Origin: Winogradskyella ludwigii
GTDB taxonomy: Bacteria > Bacteroidota > Bacteroidia > Flavobacteriales > Flavobacteriaceae
NCBI RefSeq assembly: GCF_013403985.1
Contig: NZ_JABFDF010000006.1
Span: 1-64,000 of the forward strand
Direction of reading: 5' to 3'
DNA: 64,000 bases
Both the position numbers and the translations under genes were made by a program. Shown piece after piece: positions 25,960 through 35,981 of the stretch. Under the pieces are notes generated by a model. It was given only the letters and a program-made list of their open reading frames with translations, searched no databases and had not been told where the DNA came from. Within the stretch, counting starts at the first letter, position 1; each line of letters opens with the position of its first letter.

Positions 25960-26535
25960 TTATTCTGAAATTAAGTCGTCAAGTTGATTTCTAACGGTTT
26001 CGCTATTCCAGTTTACAGCACCTGATTCTTCAACAACAATGGCACCACGTTTATCAATAATAAATGTTTTGGGAATAGAACGTGTTGTCAATACTTCAGG
26101 TGGTGCTGATATTGGTTGATATACATCGAAATTAAATGCTTTCTTTAATTTGAATGTATTGACCGTTTCAAAATCCTCATTCGTTACAAACAAGAAAATT
26201 ACTTTATCATTATAGTCGTTATACAACTCTTGTAGACTTGGCATTTCTGCAATACAAGGAGGACACCAAGTGGCCCAAAAATTAATTAGCACAACCTTTC
26301 CTTTTGTATCTTTTAAGTCAAAGTGCTCATTAGTTTCTGATAATAATTCCCAACTCACGTTAGCTACATTCTCTTGATCTTCTTTATCAATTAACGAAGA
26401 TCCATTAATATAACTCAATCCTTTATGCAGCAATACTTGAATTGGAGTTCTGGTTTGCGGAATAATAAAAAGTGCTATAGCAACTATAGCCATAATATTA
26501 TAAAATTTCGCTTTATTTTTCTTTGGTTCAGTCAT
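25960..26535 (-). CDS. TlpA-family thioredoxin-like protein, membrane-anchored
   Basis: A 191-residue periplasmic thiol-disulfide protein with an N-terminal anchor helix (about 13-30, AKFYNIMAIVAIALFIIP). The thioredoxin fold (about 62-190) carries the active site WCPPC in FWATWCPPCIAEMPSL, and the TlpA-type cis-proline region STTRSIPKTFII. It probably keeps cysteines of cytochromes or other envelope proteins reduced. It converges with crtZ (19-base gap) and is unrelated to carotenoid synthesis. The natural partner is unknown. Confidence 0.87.
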   Translation of the reverse strand: MTEPKKNKAKFYNIMAIVAIALFIIPQTRTPIQVLLHKGLSYINGSSLIDKEDQENVANVSWELLSETNEHFDLKDTKGKVVLINFWATWCPPCIAEMPSLQELYNDYNDKVIFLFVTNEDFETVNTFKLKKAFNFDVYQPISAPPEVLTTRSIPKTFIIDKRGAIVVEESGAVNWNSETVRNQLDDLISE

Positions 26536-26609
26536 ATCCTATATAAAATAAAAAAGCGCAACACTAAAAATCAGTGTTACGCTTCAAATCTAACAATTTA
26601 AAACTAATT

Positions 26610-27476
26610 TTAATTTCTTGTCACAGTACCTACTGGCAAGGACGCTAAGTTTAAGTCAAAAGAATGCACCGCCGGAGCTGTTTCGCTACCTGCAGTACCT
26701 ATTAATGGTTTTAATGCAAATGGTGCAGGCGAATTATCTGGAACTGGCTCTACAGAAATTACAATTGTACGCCCTCTAATATCTAATGGAAACGTTTCAC
26801 CTTCTGGAGCATTCATAAAGAAATCTTCACCTGGAACTGGAGGACCAGATTGTACTGTAGCACTAAATGGTGCTGCATTGTCAACGGTGTCAAAGTTTGT
26901 AAATGTTCCTGTTGTTAATGGACCCGTTTCGCCAACTACCCAACCTTCATAAGCCCAGCCTTCTGGTAATATTGGTAAAACAAAGTTTGGTGTTGGCGGA
27001 GTTCCTGGAGTACCAAACCATACACCATTTTGATCATTCATATTATTTTCATCTGTTTCATCTGTTGGTGTTCTTAAAAAGAATTGCCCTGAAGCATCAC
27101 TAAAATCACCTACCAAATTAGTATTTACTGCAGCAGCATTTCCAGAAAAATCGCCACTTAATACTTTTGTTGCAGCTGGATTAGGATCACTATCCACGGC
27201 AGGTTCTACAGAAAGCACAAATGCCGTAGCACTATTTAATTGTACGGTATTTACAGAAAATGTTTGTGGAAATGTTACACTACTAAATGTTCCTGTTGAT
27301 ACTGGAGACCCATCTACAATAATCCATCCTTCATAAACAAAATCATCACCTAAAGCCTCTAAACCATCAAGACTAAGGGTTAAATCTGAATTTACAGACG
27401 TATTGTTGTCATCATCACTACTACATGACACAGCAAAAACACCTAGTGTTAAGACTGCTAAAATCATTTTTTTCAT
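26610..27476 (-). CDS. Lipoprotein with duplicated RskA-like domain
   Basis: A 288-residue lipoprotein: signal and lipobox VSC with the lipidated cysteine at 18. Two halves of the mature protein are internal repeats: YEGWIIVDGSPVSTGTFSSV, then FVLSVEP and DSDPNPAATKVLSG; and YEGWVVGETGPLTTGTFTNF, then IVISVEPVPDN and APFALKPLIG. The pattern resembles the anti-sigma-K (RskA) C-terminal domain, but there is no helical or zinc part, so an anti-sigma role is not supported. I chose the Met at 27476, which gives a standard lipoprotein signal. A -7 box at 27505-27512 would place transcription near 27499, downstream of the first base of the ATG at 27500. It lies next to a Crp/Fnr regulator. Confidence 0.7.
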   Translation of the reverse strand: MKKMILAVLTLGVFAVSCSSDDDNNTSVNSDLTLSLDGLEALGDDFVYEGWIIVDGSPVSTGTFSSVTFPQTFSVNTVQLNSATAFVLSVEPAVDSDPNPAATKVLSGDFSGNAAAVNTNLVGDFSDASGQFFLRTPTDETDENNMNDQNGVWFGTPGTPPTPNFVLPILPEGWAYEGWVVGETGPLTTGTFTNFDTVDNAAPFSATVQSGPPVPGEDFFMNAPEGETFPLDIRGRTIVISVEPVPDNSPAPFALKPLIGTAGSETAPAVHSFDLNLASLPVGTVTRN

Positions 27477-27504
27477 CATTACTATTTTTTTAAAGTTCAT
27501 ACTT

Positions 27505-27512
27505 CAAAATTA
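27505..27512 (-). promoter_or_regulatory. Candidate lipoprotein -7 box
   Basis: TAATTTTG on the minus strand fits TAnnTTTG. It lies about 30 bases downstream of the palindrome, supporting the Met at 27476 over 27500. Confidence 0.4.
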
Positions 27513-27532
27513 TAGTAACCCTTTTTTATAAA

Positions 27533-27550
27533 ATGTTAGCTAGCTAACAT
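27533..27550. promoter_or_regulatory. Perfect 18-bp palindrome, candidate Crp/Fnr operator
   Basis: ATGTTAGCTAGCTAACAT is its own reverse complement. TGTTA-N6-TAACA has the geometry of Crp/Fnr sites (TGTGA-N6-TCACA). It lies at the -33 region of the lipoprotein promoter, next to the stop codon of the Crp/Fnr gene. The alternative is a seven-pair hairpin at the end of that gene, but no T tract follows directly on the minus strand. Confidence 0.5.
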
Positions 27551-28221
27551 TAGGCTGATTTTTTTAAGATTCTGATTTCTTTTCTGTTAAAATCTAAGTA
27601 ATTTTCTTCTTTAAGCTCGTTAAGAAGAATATTTATTGTTGGCCTTGATGTACCAATTAATGACGCAATATCTTTTTGGGTATAAGGATGATTAATAACA
27701 TGATCTCCTGTTTTTTTACAATCATAACCGTAATCGACACAAAGCTCATCTAAAAATTCTATTAGACGGGTTTTTGTATCTTTAAATAGCAGCAATTGTA
27801 GTCTGCGTTCTAACCTCTTAAACTTGAATCCAATAAATTTATAAATTCTTAAACCAAACGTTTTATTATCTCGTATAAGTTCATGCATTGTATCTACACC
27901 AACTGGACAAATAGAGGTATTATTATCTAAGGATTGTGCAAATTCATCACGGATTTCTTCACCCAAAATAGCCTTTTCACCAAAAAGATCTCCTTTACTT
28001 AAAATAGATTTTACAACCTCTGAGCCATCTTCGTTATAGTAACCAATTTTCACTTTACCTTTTTCAATAAGATAAACTTTATTGGCTGCATCGTCTTCAA
28101 AGTAGATATAATCAGTTTTTTTATAAGCATCAAAATCATGACAAGCTTTATAGGCTTTGAATTTATGAGGGCATAATAAGTTGAATAGATTGACATCTTC
28201 AAAAGTCCATATTGAATTCAT
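27550..28221 (-). CDS. Crp/Fnr family transcriptional regulator
   Basis: A 223-residue DNA-binding protein. Residues about 25-120 form a cyclic-nucleotide-binding-like jellyroll (DYIYFEDDAANKVYLIEKGKV, ILSKGDLFGEKAI), but the phosphate-cassette arginine-serine of true cAMP receptors is not evident. The C-terminal winged helix (about 165-220) has the recognition helix YTQKDIASLIGTSRPTINIL. There is no Fnr-type cysteine cluster, though cysteines are scattered. The effector is unknown. A palindrome with Crp/Fnr geometry sits immediately downstream, before the lipoprotein gene, suggesting a local target. Confidence 0.88.
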   Translation of the reverse strand: MNSIWTFEDVNLFNLLCPHKFKAYKACHDFDAYKKTDYIYFEDDAANKVYLIEKGKVKIGYYNEDGSEVVKSILSKGDLFGEKAILGEEIRDEFAQSLDNNTSICPVGVDTMHELIRDNKTFGLRIYKFIGFKFKRLERRLQLLLFKDTKTRLIEFLDELCVDYGYDCKKTGDHVINHPYTQKDIASLIGTSRPTINILLNELKEENYLDFNRKEIRILKKSA

Positions 28222-28278
28222 AACTTATATCGGTTTATATAACTGATTATTATAGTCGAAAAAATATCTAGTTGCTTT

Positions 28279-28327
28279 CAAAACATAAAAAAACTCCTAG
28301 CATTATACTAGGAGTTTTTATGTTTTG
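28279..28327 (-). terminator. Long intrinsic terminator of the T9SS gene
   Basis: CTCCTAG/CTAGGAG core extended by AT pairs, about 20 pairs with a seven-base loop, and T-rich on both sides. It ends the gene at 28337-30601 before the Crp/Fnr gene. Confidence 0.85.
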
Positions 28328-28336
28328 AAACTGAAG

Positions 28337-30601
28337 TTATTCTTTAACCATTTTTTTTACTCCAAAATCTCCATTGCTATTTTTAATTTTCACAAAATAA
28401 ATTCCACTTTCTAAAAACGAAATGTCTAATGGTATCTCCATGACTTGTTTAGCATTTTGAAATAAAACTTGTCTTCCTAAAACATTGTAAATACTAACTT
28501 CTACATTCTGTTCTGATGTACCAAATTTTACTTTCACTAGATTTGTGGAAGGATTTGGAACTAATGAAAACAGAGCATTTACATTGTTATCTATTACACT
28601 TAAAGAAGCTACAAATTCTGTATTAAACGTATTAGTAATTACAGGCGCATTAAAATCGAAGACAATACCTGCTGTATTTGGTACAATATCACCTATTTCA
28701 TATCCTGCTAATGGCTTAATTTTATAATACACAAAACCATGACTATTCGGTTCGTCAGTAGTTTCATCGGCTAGATTTATATTATAGAAATTCCATGTTA
28801 AATTATCAAAATCGCGCTCAATGCCATACGAATGACTCGCTCTTAACATTTGAAATGTTGTTTTATCTAACTTAAGATCTAAAGTATTTTCTATGGTTAC
28901 GTTTATTGCACTAGCAGTACCTACATTTTGAAATCTAATAGTGTAATACAAATAATCGTCTTCCGTGAAACTAACGTGTTCAATTTCTGGTCCATGAGAT
29001 TCATTGATATCATTAGGATCATAAGAACCAATAATAATCTCTGATAGACTAGAGGTATTATTTTCAACGACCGCATCACTTGTTACTGTAGTATATTCTG
29101 CAACATTAGTGATCAAATCTCCTAAATTCGCAGAAGTGGAGACCAGTAAGTCAATGTAAATTGATTCACTTTCTCCTGGCCCTAAATCAACAAAATCTAA
29201 AGTAAATCCAGTTGCTGTTGGTGTAATGGTATTGCTTGCACTTAATCCTGTAGATCCAGAATATTCAACAATAGCATCTTTAGTAAATGTTACACTACCA
29301 GAACTCACCGTTGACTCGCCATTATTCTTTACAATTAGCATATTTCTATATGTAAATCCTGGTCTAGGAGCTGACCAATATGATAGTAAATTCACTGAAA
29401 TATCATCACAAGTATCTTGTACTATTAAATTCATCTGTGAAATTTGAACACACTCTGAGTTTATACTGCTCTCGACTCTAACATAGATTACCTCATTACT
29501 CCCTATATAATTATTAGGAGATGAAATGGGATTGGTATTAGTATCTGCATCAACTAAAGTATTATAATAACTTATATTATACTGATATGTACTTAAGCCA
29601 GATAGCACTAAACTATTTCTACTCGTTAAATTAAAAGCACCAATGCCATCAGTAGCAGAGCCACTTGTAGTATCACAAACAATATAATCTAACTCTGTAT
29701 TTGGAGTTGGTTCAGAAATTGATAATAATTGAAATTGGGTAATGCTTATATATGGATCGCAATTAAAATTAGTGTTATTTGGATCATATACCCTTGCATA
29801 AATAGTTTGATTTGGCGACAATGCCGTATAATTAGAAACATTCGTAATTGGATTATTTAGATTACTAGCATCATTATAGCTAACAAAATAATTAACCACT
29901 GCTAATTGTTGTCCTCCAATAATTTGAGCATCATTTGTAGTTAAATCAAATACGTTGTCCGTGGCATCAATGGAACAATCTCCCATATTCGGAACCCAAT
30001 AGGCATATATACTATTCACGTAAATATCTAAAGGTATTATATCTACACACTCCCCATCATTAACCTCAATTCGAAGATAAAGATTATATAAATCATAGAA
30101 ATAAAAGCTATCAGCACTTAAGTCATTACCTTCTATGGCGTCAATCTCATCTTGATAATAACTAAAGGTTATGTTAGATGTATATAGCAACTCATAATAG
30201 TTTTGCAAGTCTTCTATCCAAAAGAAATCACAATCAACAATTAGATATGTGTTTACTGAATTACTTATTGAAATTTTAGTTTGATCTACATGTACACTTC
30301 CATCAGACAGTGTTGCTAATACTTTATAGTATCCATATTCAGTACCACCACCTGTTAATGTTAATATTGGGTTAGTTGCACCTGTTATTTCATTACTTGG
30401 TATCGTGGGAACATTCAATGAAATGGAATAATACCATTGATAAGTAATATTTGTATCGGTTGTGTTTATGACAGAACCATCAAGTTCAATAATCCCATTG
30501 TCACATAAATATAAACTAGATGGTAATTCAATGGTTTGTGCCAAAATCTCATTGGTTTGCAATAACAAGATGAAACTTAAAAAGAGTAATGTTTTTTTCA
30601 T
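28337..30601 (-). CDS. Large secreted T9SS type A protein with DUF7619-like domain
   Basis: A 754-residue exported protein. Signal peptide about 1-21. Residues 22-110 resemble an Ig-like repeat (ITYQWYYS, ITGATNPILTLTGGGTEYGYY); 200-400 carry a pair of repeats with FNLTSRNSLV/FDLTTNDAQI and NPISSPNNYIG/NPITNVSNYTA segments; 470-665 match the conserved repeat-associated region with PNDINESHGPEIEHV and IRFQNVGTASAINVTIENTL, and FDFNAPVITNT. The end is a T9SS type A domain (VPNPSTNLVKVKF, IYNVLGRQV, LESGIYFVKI). Probably a surface-bound or secreted adhesin-like protein; function unknown. Confidence 0.85.
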   Translation of the reverse strand: MKKTLLFLSFILLLQTNEILAQTIELPSSLYLCDNGIIELDGSVINTTDTNITYQWYYSISLNVPTIPSNEITGATNPILTLTGGGTEYGYYKVLATLSDGSVHVDQTKISISNSVNTYLIVDCDFFWIEDLQNYYELLYTSNITFSYYQDEIDAIEGNDLSADSFYFYDLYNLYLRIEVNDGECVDIIPLDIYVNSIYAYWVPNMGDCSIDATDNVFDLTTNDAQIIGGQQLAVVNYFVSYNDASNLNNPITNVSNYTALSPNQTIYARVYDPNNTNFNCDPYISITQFQLLSISEPTPNTELDYIVCDTTSGSATDGIGAFNLTSRNSLVLSGLSTYQYNISYYNTLVDADTNTNPISSPNNYIGSNEVIYVRVESSINSECVQISQMNLIVQDTCDDISVNLLSYWSAPRPGFTYRNMLIVKNNGESTVSSGSVTFTKDAIVEYSGSTGLSASNTITPTATGFTLDFVDLGPGESESIYIDLLVSTSANLGDLITNVAEYTTVTSDAVVENNTSSLSEIIIGSYDPNDINESHGPEIEHVSFTEDDYLYYTIRFQNVGTASAINVTIENTLDLKLDKTTFQMLRASHSYGIERDFDNLTWNFYNINLADETTDEPNSHGFVYYKIKPLAGYEIGDIVPNTAGIVFDFNAPVITNTFNTEFVASLSVIDNNVNALFSLVPNPSTNLVKVKFGTSEQNVEVSIYNVLGRQVLFQNAKQVMEIPLDISFLESGIYFVKIKNSNGDFGVKKMVKE

Positions 30602-30667
30602 AGGATTGAATTGTAAAAACGAATATACTCTTTTTATTTTAGTCCTATCTTCCTAATTTATAGGCAC

Positions 30668-30701
30668 AAAAAAATCCGTTAGAAACTCTAACGGATTTTT
30701 A
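30668..30701 (-). terminator. Terminator after the first aconitase
   Basis: AAAAATCCGTTAGA and its complement at 30687-30700 form a 14-pair stem with a three-base loop. It follows the stop of the gene ending at 30720. Confidence 0.88.
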
Positions 30702-30719
30702 TTAATTATGATTTAACAA

Positions 30720-32990
30720 CTAAGCATTGTTCTCTTTTTTAATCAAATTAAGAGCAGAACCTTCATTATACCACTCAATTTGAGCTTGATTGTAAGTGTG
30801 ATTTAAAGCAATTAAATCCTTACTTCCATCTGCATGTACAGCTTCAAGATGTAATTGTTTATCTGGTGCAAATTCATTTAAATCTGTAAAGTTGAAGGTA
30901 TCATCTTCCTGAATTAAATCGTAATCAGCTTCATTATCAAAAGTTAAACCTAACATTCCTTGCTTTTTCAAATTAGTTTCATGAATACGAGCAAAAGACT
31001 TCACTATAACAGCTGCAACACCTAAATGTCTTGGCTCCATGGCGGCATGCTCTCTAGAAGATCCTTCACCATAATTATGATCTCCAACAACTATAGTTTT
31101 AATTCCTTCTGCTTTATAAGCTCTTGCTGTATCTGGAACACCACCAAATTCACCTGTTAATTGATTTTTTACAAAATTGGTTTTCTTTCCAAATGCATTT
31201 ACAGCACCAATTAAACAGTTATTAGATATATTATCTAAGTGTCCTCTAAAACGTAACCATGGTCCTGCCATAGAAATATGATCCGTTGTACATTTCCCGA
31301 AAGCTTTAATCAATAATTTAGCTCCAGTAATAGAATTTCCTAGAGGAGTAAAAGGTTCTAATAATTGAATACGCTCTGAAGTTGGGTCTACTGAAACAAC
31401 AACACCACTACCATCTTCTACTGGTTTTAAATACCCATTTTCTTTTACTTCGAAACCTTTTGGTGGTAGTTCCCATCCTGTAGGCTCATCGAACATAATT
31501 TCTTCACCATTTTCGTTAATTAACTTGTCTGTCATTGGGTTAAAATCTAAACGACCAGCAATGGCAATTGCAGCGGTTAATTCTGGTGATGCTACAAAAG
31601 CATGCGTATTTGGATTTCCATCTGCTCTTTTAGCAAAATTTCTATTAAACGAATGCACAATACTATTCTTAGGTGCATTTTTAGGATCACTATATCTTGC
31701 CCATTGTCCAATACATGGTCCACAAGCATTAGTAAAAATCTTAGCATCAAGCTTTTCGAAAATACCTAATATACCATCACGATCTGCAGTATAACGAACT
31801 TGCTCAGATCCCGGATTAATTCCTAATTCAGATTTCATTTTCACGCCTTTATCTAATGCTTGTTGCGCAATAGATGAAGCTCTTGATAAATCTTCGTAAG
31901 ATGAATTGGTACAAGAACCAATTAAACCCCATTCTACTTGAATTGGCCAATCGTTAGCTTTCGCTTTCTCTCCCATTTCTTTACCTGCAGGTGTTGACAA
32001 ATCTGGTGTAAATGGTCCATTTAATAAAGGCCCTAATTTTGATAGATCAATTTCAATAACTTGATCAAAATACTGCTCAGGATTTTCATATACTTCTGAA
32101 TCCCCAGTTAAATATGGTCTAATTTTATTTGCCTCATCTGCAACATCTGCTCTATCTGTAGCACGTAGGTAACGCTCCATTGAATCATCGTATCCAAAAG
32201 TTGATGTTGTTGCTCCAATTTCAGCTCCCATATTACATATGGTTCCTTTTCCTGTACAAGACATAGATGTTGCTCCAGGTCCAAAATATTCTACAATAGC
32301 GCCTGTTCCTCCTTTTGCTGATACTATACCTGCTACTTTTAAAATAACATCTTTTGGTGCTGTCCAACCTGAAAGTTTTCCGGTTAGCTTAACTCCTATA
32401 AGTTTTGGGAATTTAAGTTCCCAAGCCATTCCTGCCATAACATCTACTGCATCTGCTCCACCAACACCAATGGCAACCATTCCTAGTCCACCTGCATTTA
32501 CAGTGTGAGAATCTGTACCAATCATCATACCTCCAGGAAATGCATAATTTTCTAATACCACTTGATGAATAATACCTGCTCCTGGCTTCCAGAATCCGAT
32601 ACCGTATTTATTAGACACAGACTCTAGAAAACTAAAAACTTCACTACTTGTACTATTTGCATGTTTTAAATCTGTTGCAGCACCATCCTTTGCTTGAATT
32701 AAGTGATCACAATGAACAGTAGTTGGCACAGCAACTTTAGGTTTTCCTGCTTGCATAAACTGTAATAATGCCATTTGCGCTGTTGCATCTTGACAAGCTA
32801 CACGGTCTGGAGCAAAATCTACATAGTCTTTACCTCTAGTAAACGCTTCTGTAGGTTTTCCGTCCCATAAATGTGAATACAATATTTTTTCTGAAAGTGT
32901 TAATGGTTTTCCAACAATGTCTCTAGCGGCATCAACACGCTCTGTCATTTTTGCATAAACCTTTTTAATCATATCAATATCAAATGCCAT
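30720..32990 (-). CDS. Aconitate hydratase, mitochondrial type
   Basis: Isomerises citrate to isocitrate with a [4Fe-4S] cluster in the citric acid cycle. The 756-residue protein has [13 protein letters not shown] near 160, the cluster cysteines in [11 protein letters not shown] near 367 and [10 protein letters not shown] near 430, and the swivel-domain end with [21 protein letters not shown] near 650. The length and order (mAcn, not the 890-residue bacterial AcnA) match the mitochondrial-type enzyme. The name is withheld because this type has no agreed bacterial symbol. It lies 217 bases downstream of acnB, from which a terminator at 33152-33182 separates it. The promoter is unclear. Confidence 0.95.
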   Translation of the reverse strand: MAFDIDMIKKVYAKMTERVDAARDIVGKPLTLSEKILYSHLWDGKPTEAFTRGKDYVDFAPDRVACQDATAQMALLQFMQAGKPKVAVPTTVHCDHLIQAKDGAATDLKHANSTSSEVFSFLESVSNKYGIGFWKPGAGIIHQVVLENYAFPGGMMIGTDSHTVNAGGLGMVAIGVGGADAVDVMAGMAWELKFPKLIGVKLTGKLSGWTAPKDVILKVAGIVSAKGGTGAIVEYFGPGATSMSCTGKGTICNMGAEIGATTSTFGYDDSMERYLRATDRADVADEANKIRPYLTGDSEVYENPEQYFDQVIEIDLSKLGPLLNGPFTPDLSTPAGKEMGEKAKANDWPIQVEWGLIGSCTNSSYEDLSRASSIAQQALDKGVKMKSELGINPGSEQVRYTADRDGILGIFEKLDAKIFTNACGPCIGQWARYSDPKNAPKNSIVHSFNRNFAKRADGNPNTHAFVASPELTAAIAIAGRLDFNPMTDKLINENGEEIMFDEPTGWELPPKGFEVKENGYLKPVEDGSGVVVSVDPTSERIQLLEPFTPLGNSITGAKLLIKAFGKCTTDHISMAGPWLRFRGHLDNISNNCLIGAVNAFGKKTNFVKNQLTGEFGGVPDTARAYKAEGIKTIVVGDHNYGEGSSREHAAMEPRHLGVAAVIVKSFARIHETNLKKQGMLGLTFDNEADYDLIQEDDTFNFTDLNEFAPDKQLHLEAVHADGSKDLIALNHTYNQAQIEWYNEGSALNLIKKENNA

Positions 32991-33151
32991 AGTATATCAG
33001 TTTTTAATTAATTTTACTAATATACAAAATGCAATATGACTTTAAAAGCGTTCATAACATATAAAAATGATAGTGGAATAAATATTTTCTATACAACAAC
33101 GCCCCAAGATTAAGAACACTATTTTATAGAAGTAAATTTAAATAAAGCCAT

Positions 33152-33182
33152 AAAAAAAGCCTGAATCTTAGATTCAGGCTTT
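33152..33182 (-). terminator. Terminator after acnB
   Basis: AAAGCCTGAATC and GATTCAGGCTTT, a 12-pair stem with a three-base loop; minus-strand T tract follows. Confidence 0.88.
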
Positions 33183-33206
33183 CACTTATATAAAATAAAA
33201 TTTTAA

Positions 33207-35981
33207 TTATCTCACTAATTGTTTTGTTGAAGGCTTAAACTTCGTTAAAACAATACCATCGACAGCCGCTTCATATTCAGCTAAAGTTGGTGTTCTTCCT
33301 AAAATTGTAGATAATACTACAACTGGAGTCGATGATAATAAAGATTCTCCTTTTTTCTCACCAGAATCTTTTACCACTCTTCCTTGGAATAAACGTGTAG
33401 ATGTTGCCATAACCGTATCACCAGGTGCTGCTTTTTCTTGGTTACCCATACATAAATTACAACCAGGACGCTCTAAGTATAACATATTTTCATAACCTGT
33501 ACGCGCTTCTCCTTTTGGTGCGTTATCATCAAATTCAAAACCTGAATATCTTACTAAAACATCCCAGTCTCCTTCTGCTTTCAACTCATCAACAATATTA
33601 TATGTAGGAGGTGCAACTATTAAAGGTGCTTTAAACTCTACTTTGCCATATTGAGCTTCTACATTTTTCAACATTTGAGCTAATATTTTCATATCACCTT
33701 TATGAACCATACAAGACCCTACAAAACCTAGATCTACTTTTTTAGTACCACCATAAAAAGATAATGGTCTAATATTATCATGCGTATAACGTTTAGAAAC
33801 ATCCTCATTATTTACATCTGGATCTGCAATCATTGGTTCAGAAATTTCATCTAAATCAATAACAACTTCTGCGTGATATTTAGCGTTAGCATCTGGTCTT
33901 AAAGATGGCTTAATTCCCGTTTTAAGCTCTGTAATTCTAGTCTCTGCTTTATTTACTAAACCTTTAAGTACTTGTTTAGCATTGTCCATTCCTTTTTCAA
34001 TCATGATTTGGATACGACCTTTTGCAATCTCTAAAGATTCAATTAAAGTATCATCTTCAGAAATACAGATAGACGCTTTTGCTTTCATCTCTGCTGTCCA
34101 ATCTGTAAATGTAAAAGCTTCATCCGCAGTAAGCGTTCCAATGTGTACTTCAATCACACGACCTTGGAATACGTTTTCACCTCCAAACTGCTTTAACATT
34201 TGTTGTTGTGTTGCGTGAACCACATCACGGAAATCCATATAAGATTTCATTTGTCCTTTAAAAGTTACTTTAACTGATTCTGGAATTGGCATTGAAGCCT
34301 CACCTGTAGCTAATGCTAAGGCAACAGTTCCTGAATCGGCTCCAAAAGCAACACCTTTAGACATACGTGTGTGCGAATCTCCACCAATAATAATATCCCA
34401 ATCACCAACAGTAATATCATTCAATACTTTATGAATAACATCTGTCATTGGAAAATACTTTCCTTTAGGATCACGACCAGTAATTAAACCAAAGTCGTTC
34501 ATGAAGCTCATTAATCTTGGAATATTTGCTTTTGATTTATCATCCCAAACTGAAGCTGTATGACAACCTGATTGGTACGCACCATCTACAATTGGAGAAA
34601 TAACTGTCGCAGCCATCATCTCTAATTCTTGAGAGGTCATTAAACCTGTAGTATCTTGAGAACCTACAATGTTAACTTCTGCACGGACATAAGAACCTGC
34701 ATGCAACGTTGCGCCTGAAGTTCCTACGGCATTTTTATTGAATATTTTCTCTACAGCTGTTAAACCTTGTCCTTCAATTGTTATTTCTTTTGAAGTTGCA
34801 TATACTTGAGGAGCTTCGATTCCTAAAGCTTTTGCTGCAAATGTTTGTAGTTTTTTACCGAAAACAACAGCATAAGAACCACCTGCTTTCATAAACTCCA
34901 TCTTCTGAGGTGTAAATGCTGCAGAAATATCTTTTAACTCTGTATCTCCGTTATATAATTTTTTCTCTTTTGTATTAATTGTAAGAATTGTACCTGTTGC
35001 TACAGAGTACGTTTCTTTTAATATAGGCTCGCCTTCTTCATCACGAATTGTATTTCCCTCAGCATCTTTTTGTTGTACCCAGTTTTTAAGGTCTAAACCA
35101 ATACCTCCTGTTACACCAACTGTTGTTAAAAAGATTGGAGCAATACCATTTGTACCAGCAATTACTGGAGCAAAATTAATAAATGGCACATATTTACTAA
35201 AAGGAACACCTGTCCATAACGCTACATTATTTACACCAGACATTCTAGAAGACCCAACTCCCATGGTACCTTTTTCAGCGATTAGCATCACACGCTTATC
35301 AGGATGTTGCTCTTTTAACGCTAACAATTCGTTTTGCATGTCTTTATTATGCTCAAACATACACTGACCATGTAACTCACGGTCTGATCTTGAATGCGCA
35401 TCACCACCTGGCGATAATAAATCTGTAGAAATATCACCAACACCTGCGATGTAAGTAACTACTTCTATTTTTTCGTCAATCTCAGGTAACTTTGTAAAGA
35501 ATTCTGCTTGCGCATAACTCTTAATAATATCTGTAGCTATAGTGTTTCCTGCTTTAAAAGCATTTTCTAAACGTTCAGTATCTGCTTCATATAAGAATAC
35601 TTGAGTTTTTAACACTTTAGCAGCATCTTCTGCAATAGCAGTATCTTCACCTAAAGCTAAATCTAATAACACTTCTACTGAAGGTCCTCCCTTCATGTGA
35701 GATAATTGTTCTAGAGCAAAAGCAGGAGTAATTTCTTTTACTACTGATTCGCCTAAAATAATTTCTTTTAAAAATTTAGCCTTAACACTAGCTGCACTAG
35801 TTGTTCCTGGTAAAACATTGTAGATGAAAAAATTAAGAGAACCATCTCTATATTCATTATCTAAATCTTTAATTTGCTCAACTATTTTATTTAATAATTC
35901 AGCACCATCTATTGGCTGTGGATGAAGTCCTTGATCTTTTCGTTCTTCTATCTGCTTAAGGTAATCTTGATAAATACTCAT
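33207..35981 (-). CDS. acnB: Bifunctional aconitate hydratase 2/2-methylisocitrate dehydratase
   Basis: The AcnB-type aconitase, with N-terminal HEAT-like domain (about 1-160), the swivel domain that is moved toward the N-terminus (about 165-385), then the catalytic domains. The cluster cysteines are in GFVGSCMVHKGD near 746 and GCNLCMGNQEK near 808-818; TDVIHKVLNDITVGDW and GGDSHTRMSKGVAFGAD are typical. It is 924 residues, longer than E. coli AcnB (865). In E. coli AcnB also binds mRNA in its apo form; nothing here addresses that. The two aconitases are neighbours, each with its own terminator. Confidence 0.97.
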   Translation of the reverse strand: MSIYQDYLKQIEERKDQGLHPQPIDGAELLNKIVEQIKDLDNEYRDGSLNFFIYNVLPGTTSAASVKAKFLKEIILGESVVKEITPAFALEQLSHMKGGPSVEVLLDLALGEDTAIAEDAAKVLKTQVFLYEADTERLENAFKAGNTIATDIIKSYAQAEFFTKLPEIDEKIEVVTYIAGVGDISTDLLSPGGDAHSRSDRELHGQCMFEHNKDMQNELLALKEQHPDKRVMLIAEKGTMGVGSSRMSGVNNVALWTGVPFSKYVPFINFAPVIAGTNGIAPIFLTTVGVTGGIGLDLKNWVQQKDAEGNTIRDEEGEPILKETYSVATGTILTINTKEKKLYNGDTELKDISAAFTPQKMEFMKAGGSYAVVFGKKLQTFAAKALGIEAPQVYATSKEITIEGQGLTAVEKIFNKNAVGTSGATLHAGSYVRAEVNIVGSQDTTGLMTSQELEMMAATVISPIVDGAYQSGCHTASVWDDKSKANIPRLMSFMNDFGLITGRDPKGKYFPMTDVIHKVLNDITVGDWDIIIGGDSHTRMSKGVAFGADSGTVALALATGEASMPIPESVKVTFKGQMKSYMDFRDVVHATQQQMLKQFGGENVFQGRVIEVHIGTLTADEAFTFTDWTAEMKAKASICISEDDTLIESLEIAKGRIQIMIEKGMDNAKQVLKGLVNKAETRITELKTGIKPSLRPDANAKYHAEVVIDLDEISEPMIADPDVNNEDVSKRYTHDNIRPLSFYGGTKKVDLGFVGSCMVHKGDMKILAQMLKNVEAQYGKVEFKAPLIVAPPTYNIVDELKAEGDWDVLVRYSGFEFDDNAPKGEARTGYENMLYLERPGCNLCMGNQEKAAPGDTVMATSTRLFQGRVVKDSGEKKGESLLSSTPVVVLSTILGRTPTLAEYEAAVDGIVLTKFKPSTKQLVR

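Noticed and set aside
26610..27476. Anti-sigma factor call for the duplicated-domain lipoprotein
   Set aside because: No sigma factor gene is adjacent and no transmembrane or zinc anti-sigma region is present; only the C-terminal-domain resemblance exists.
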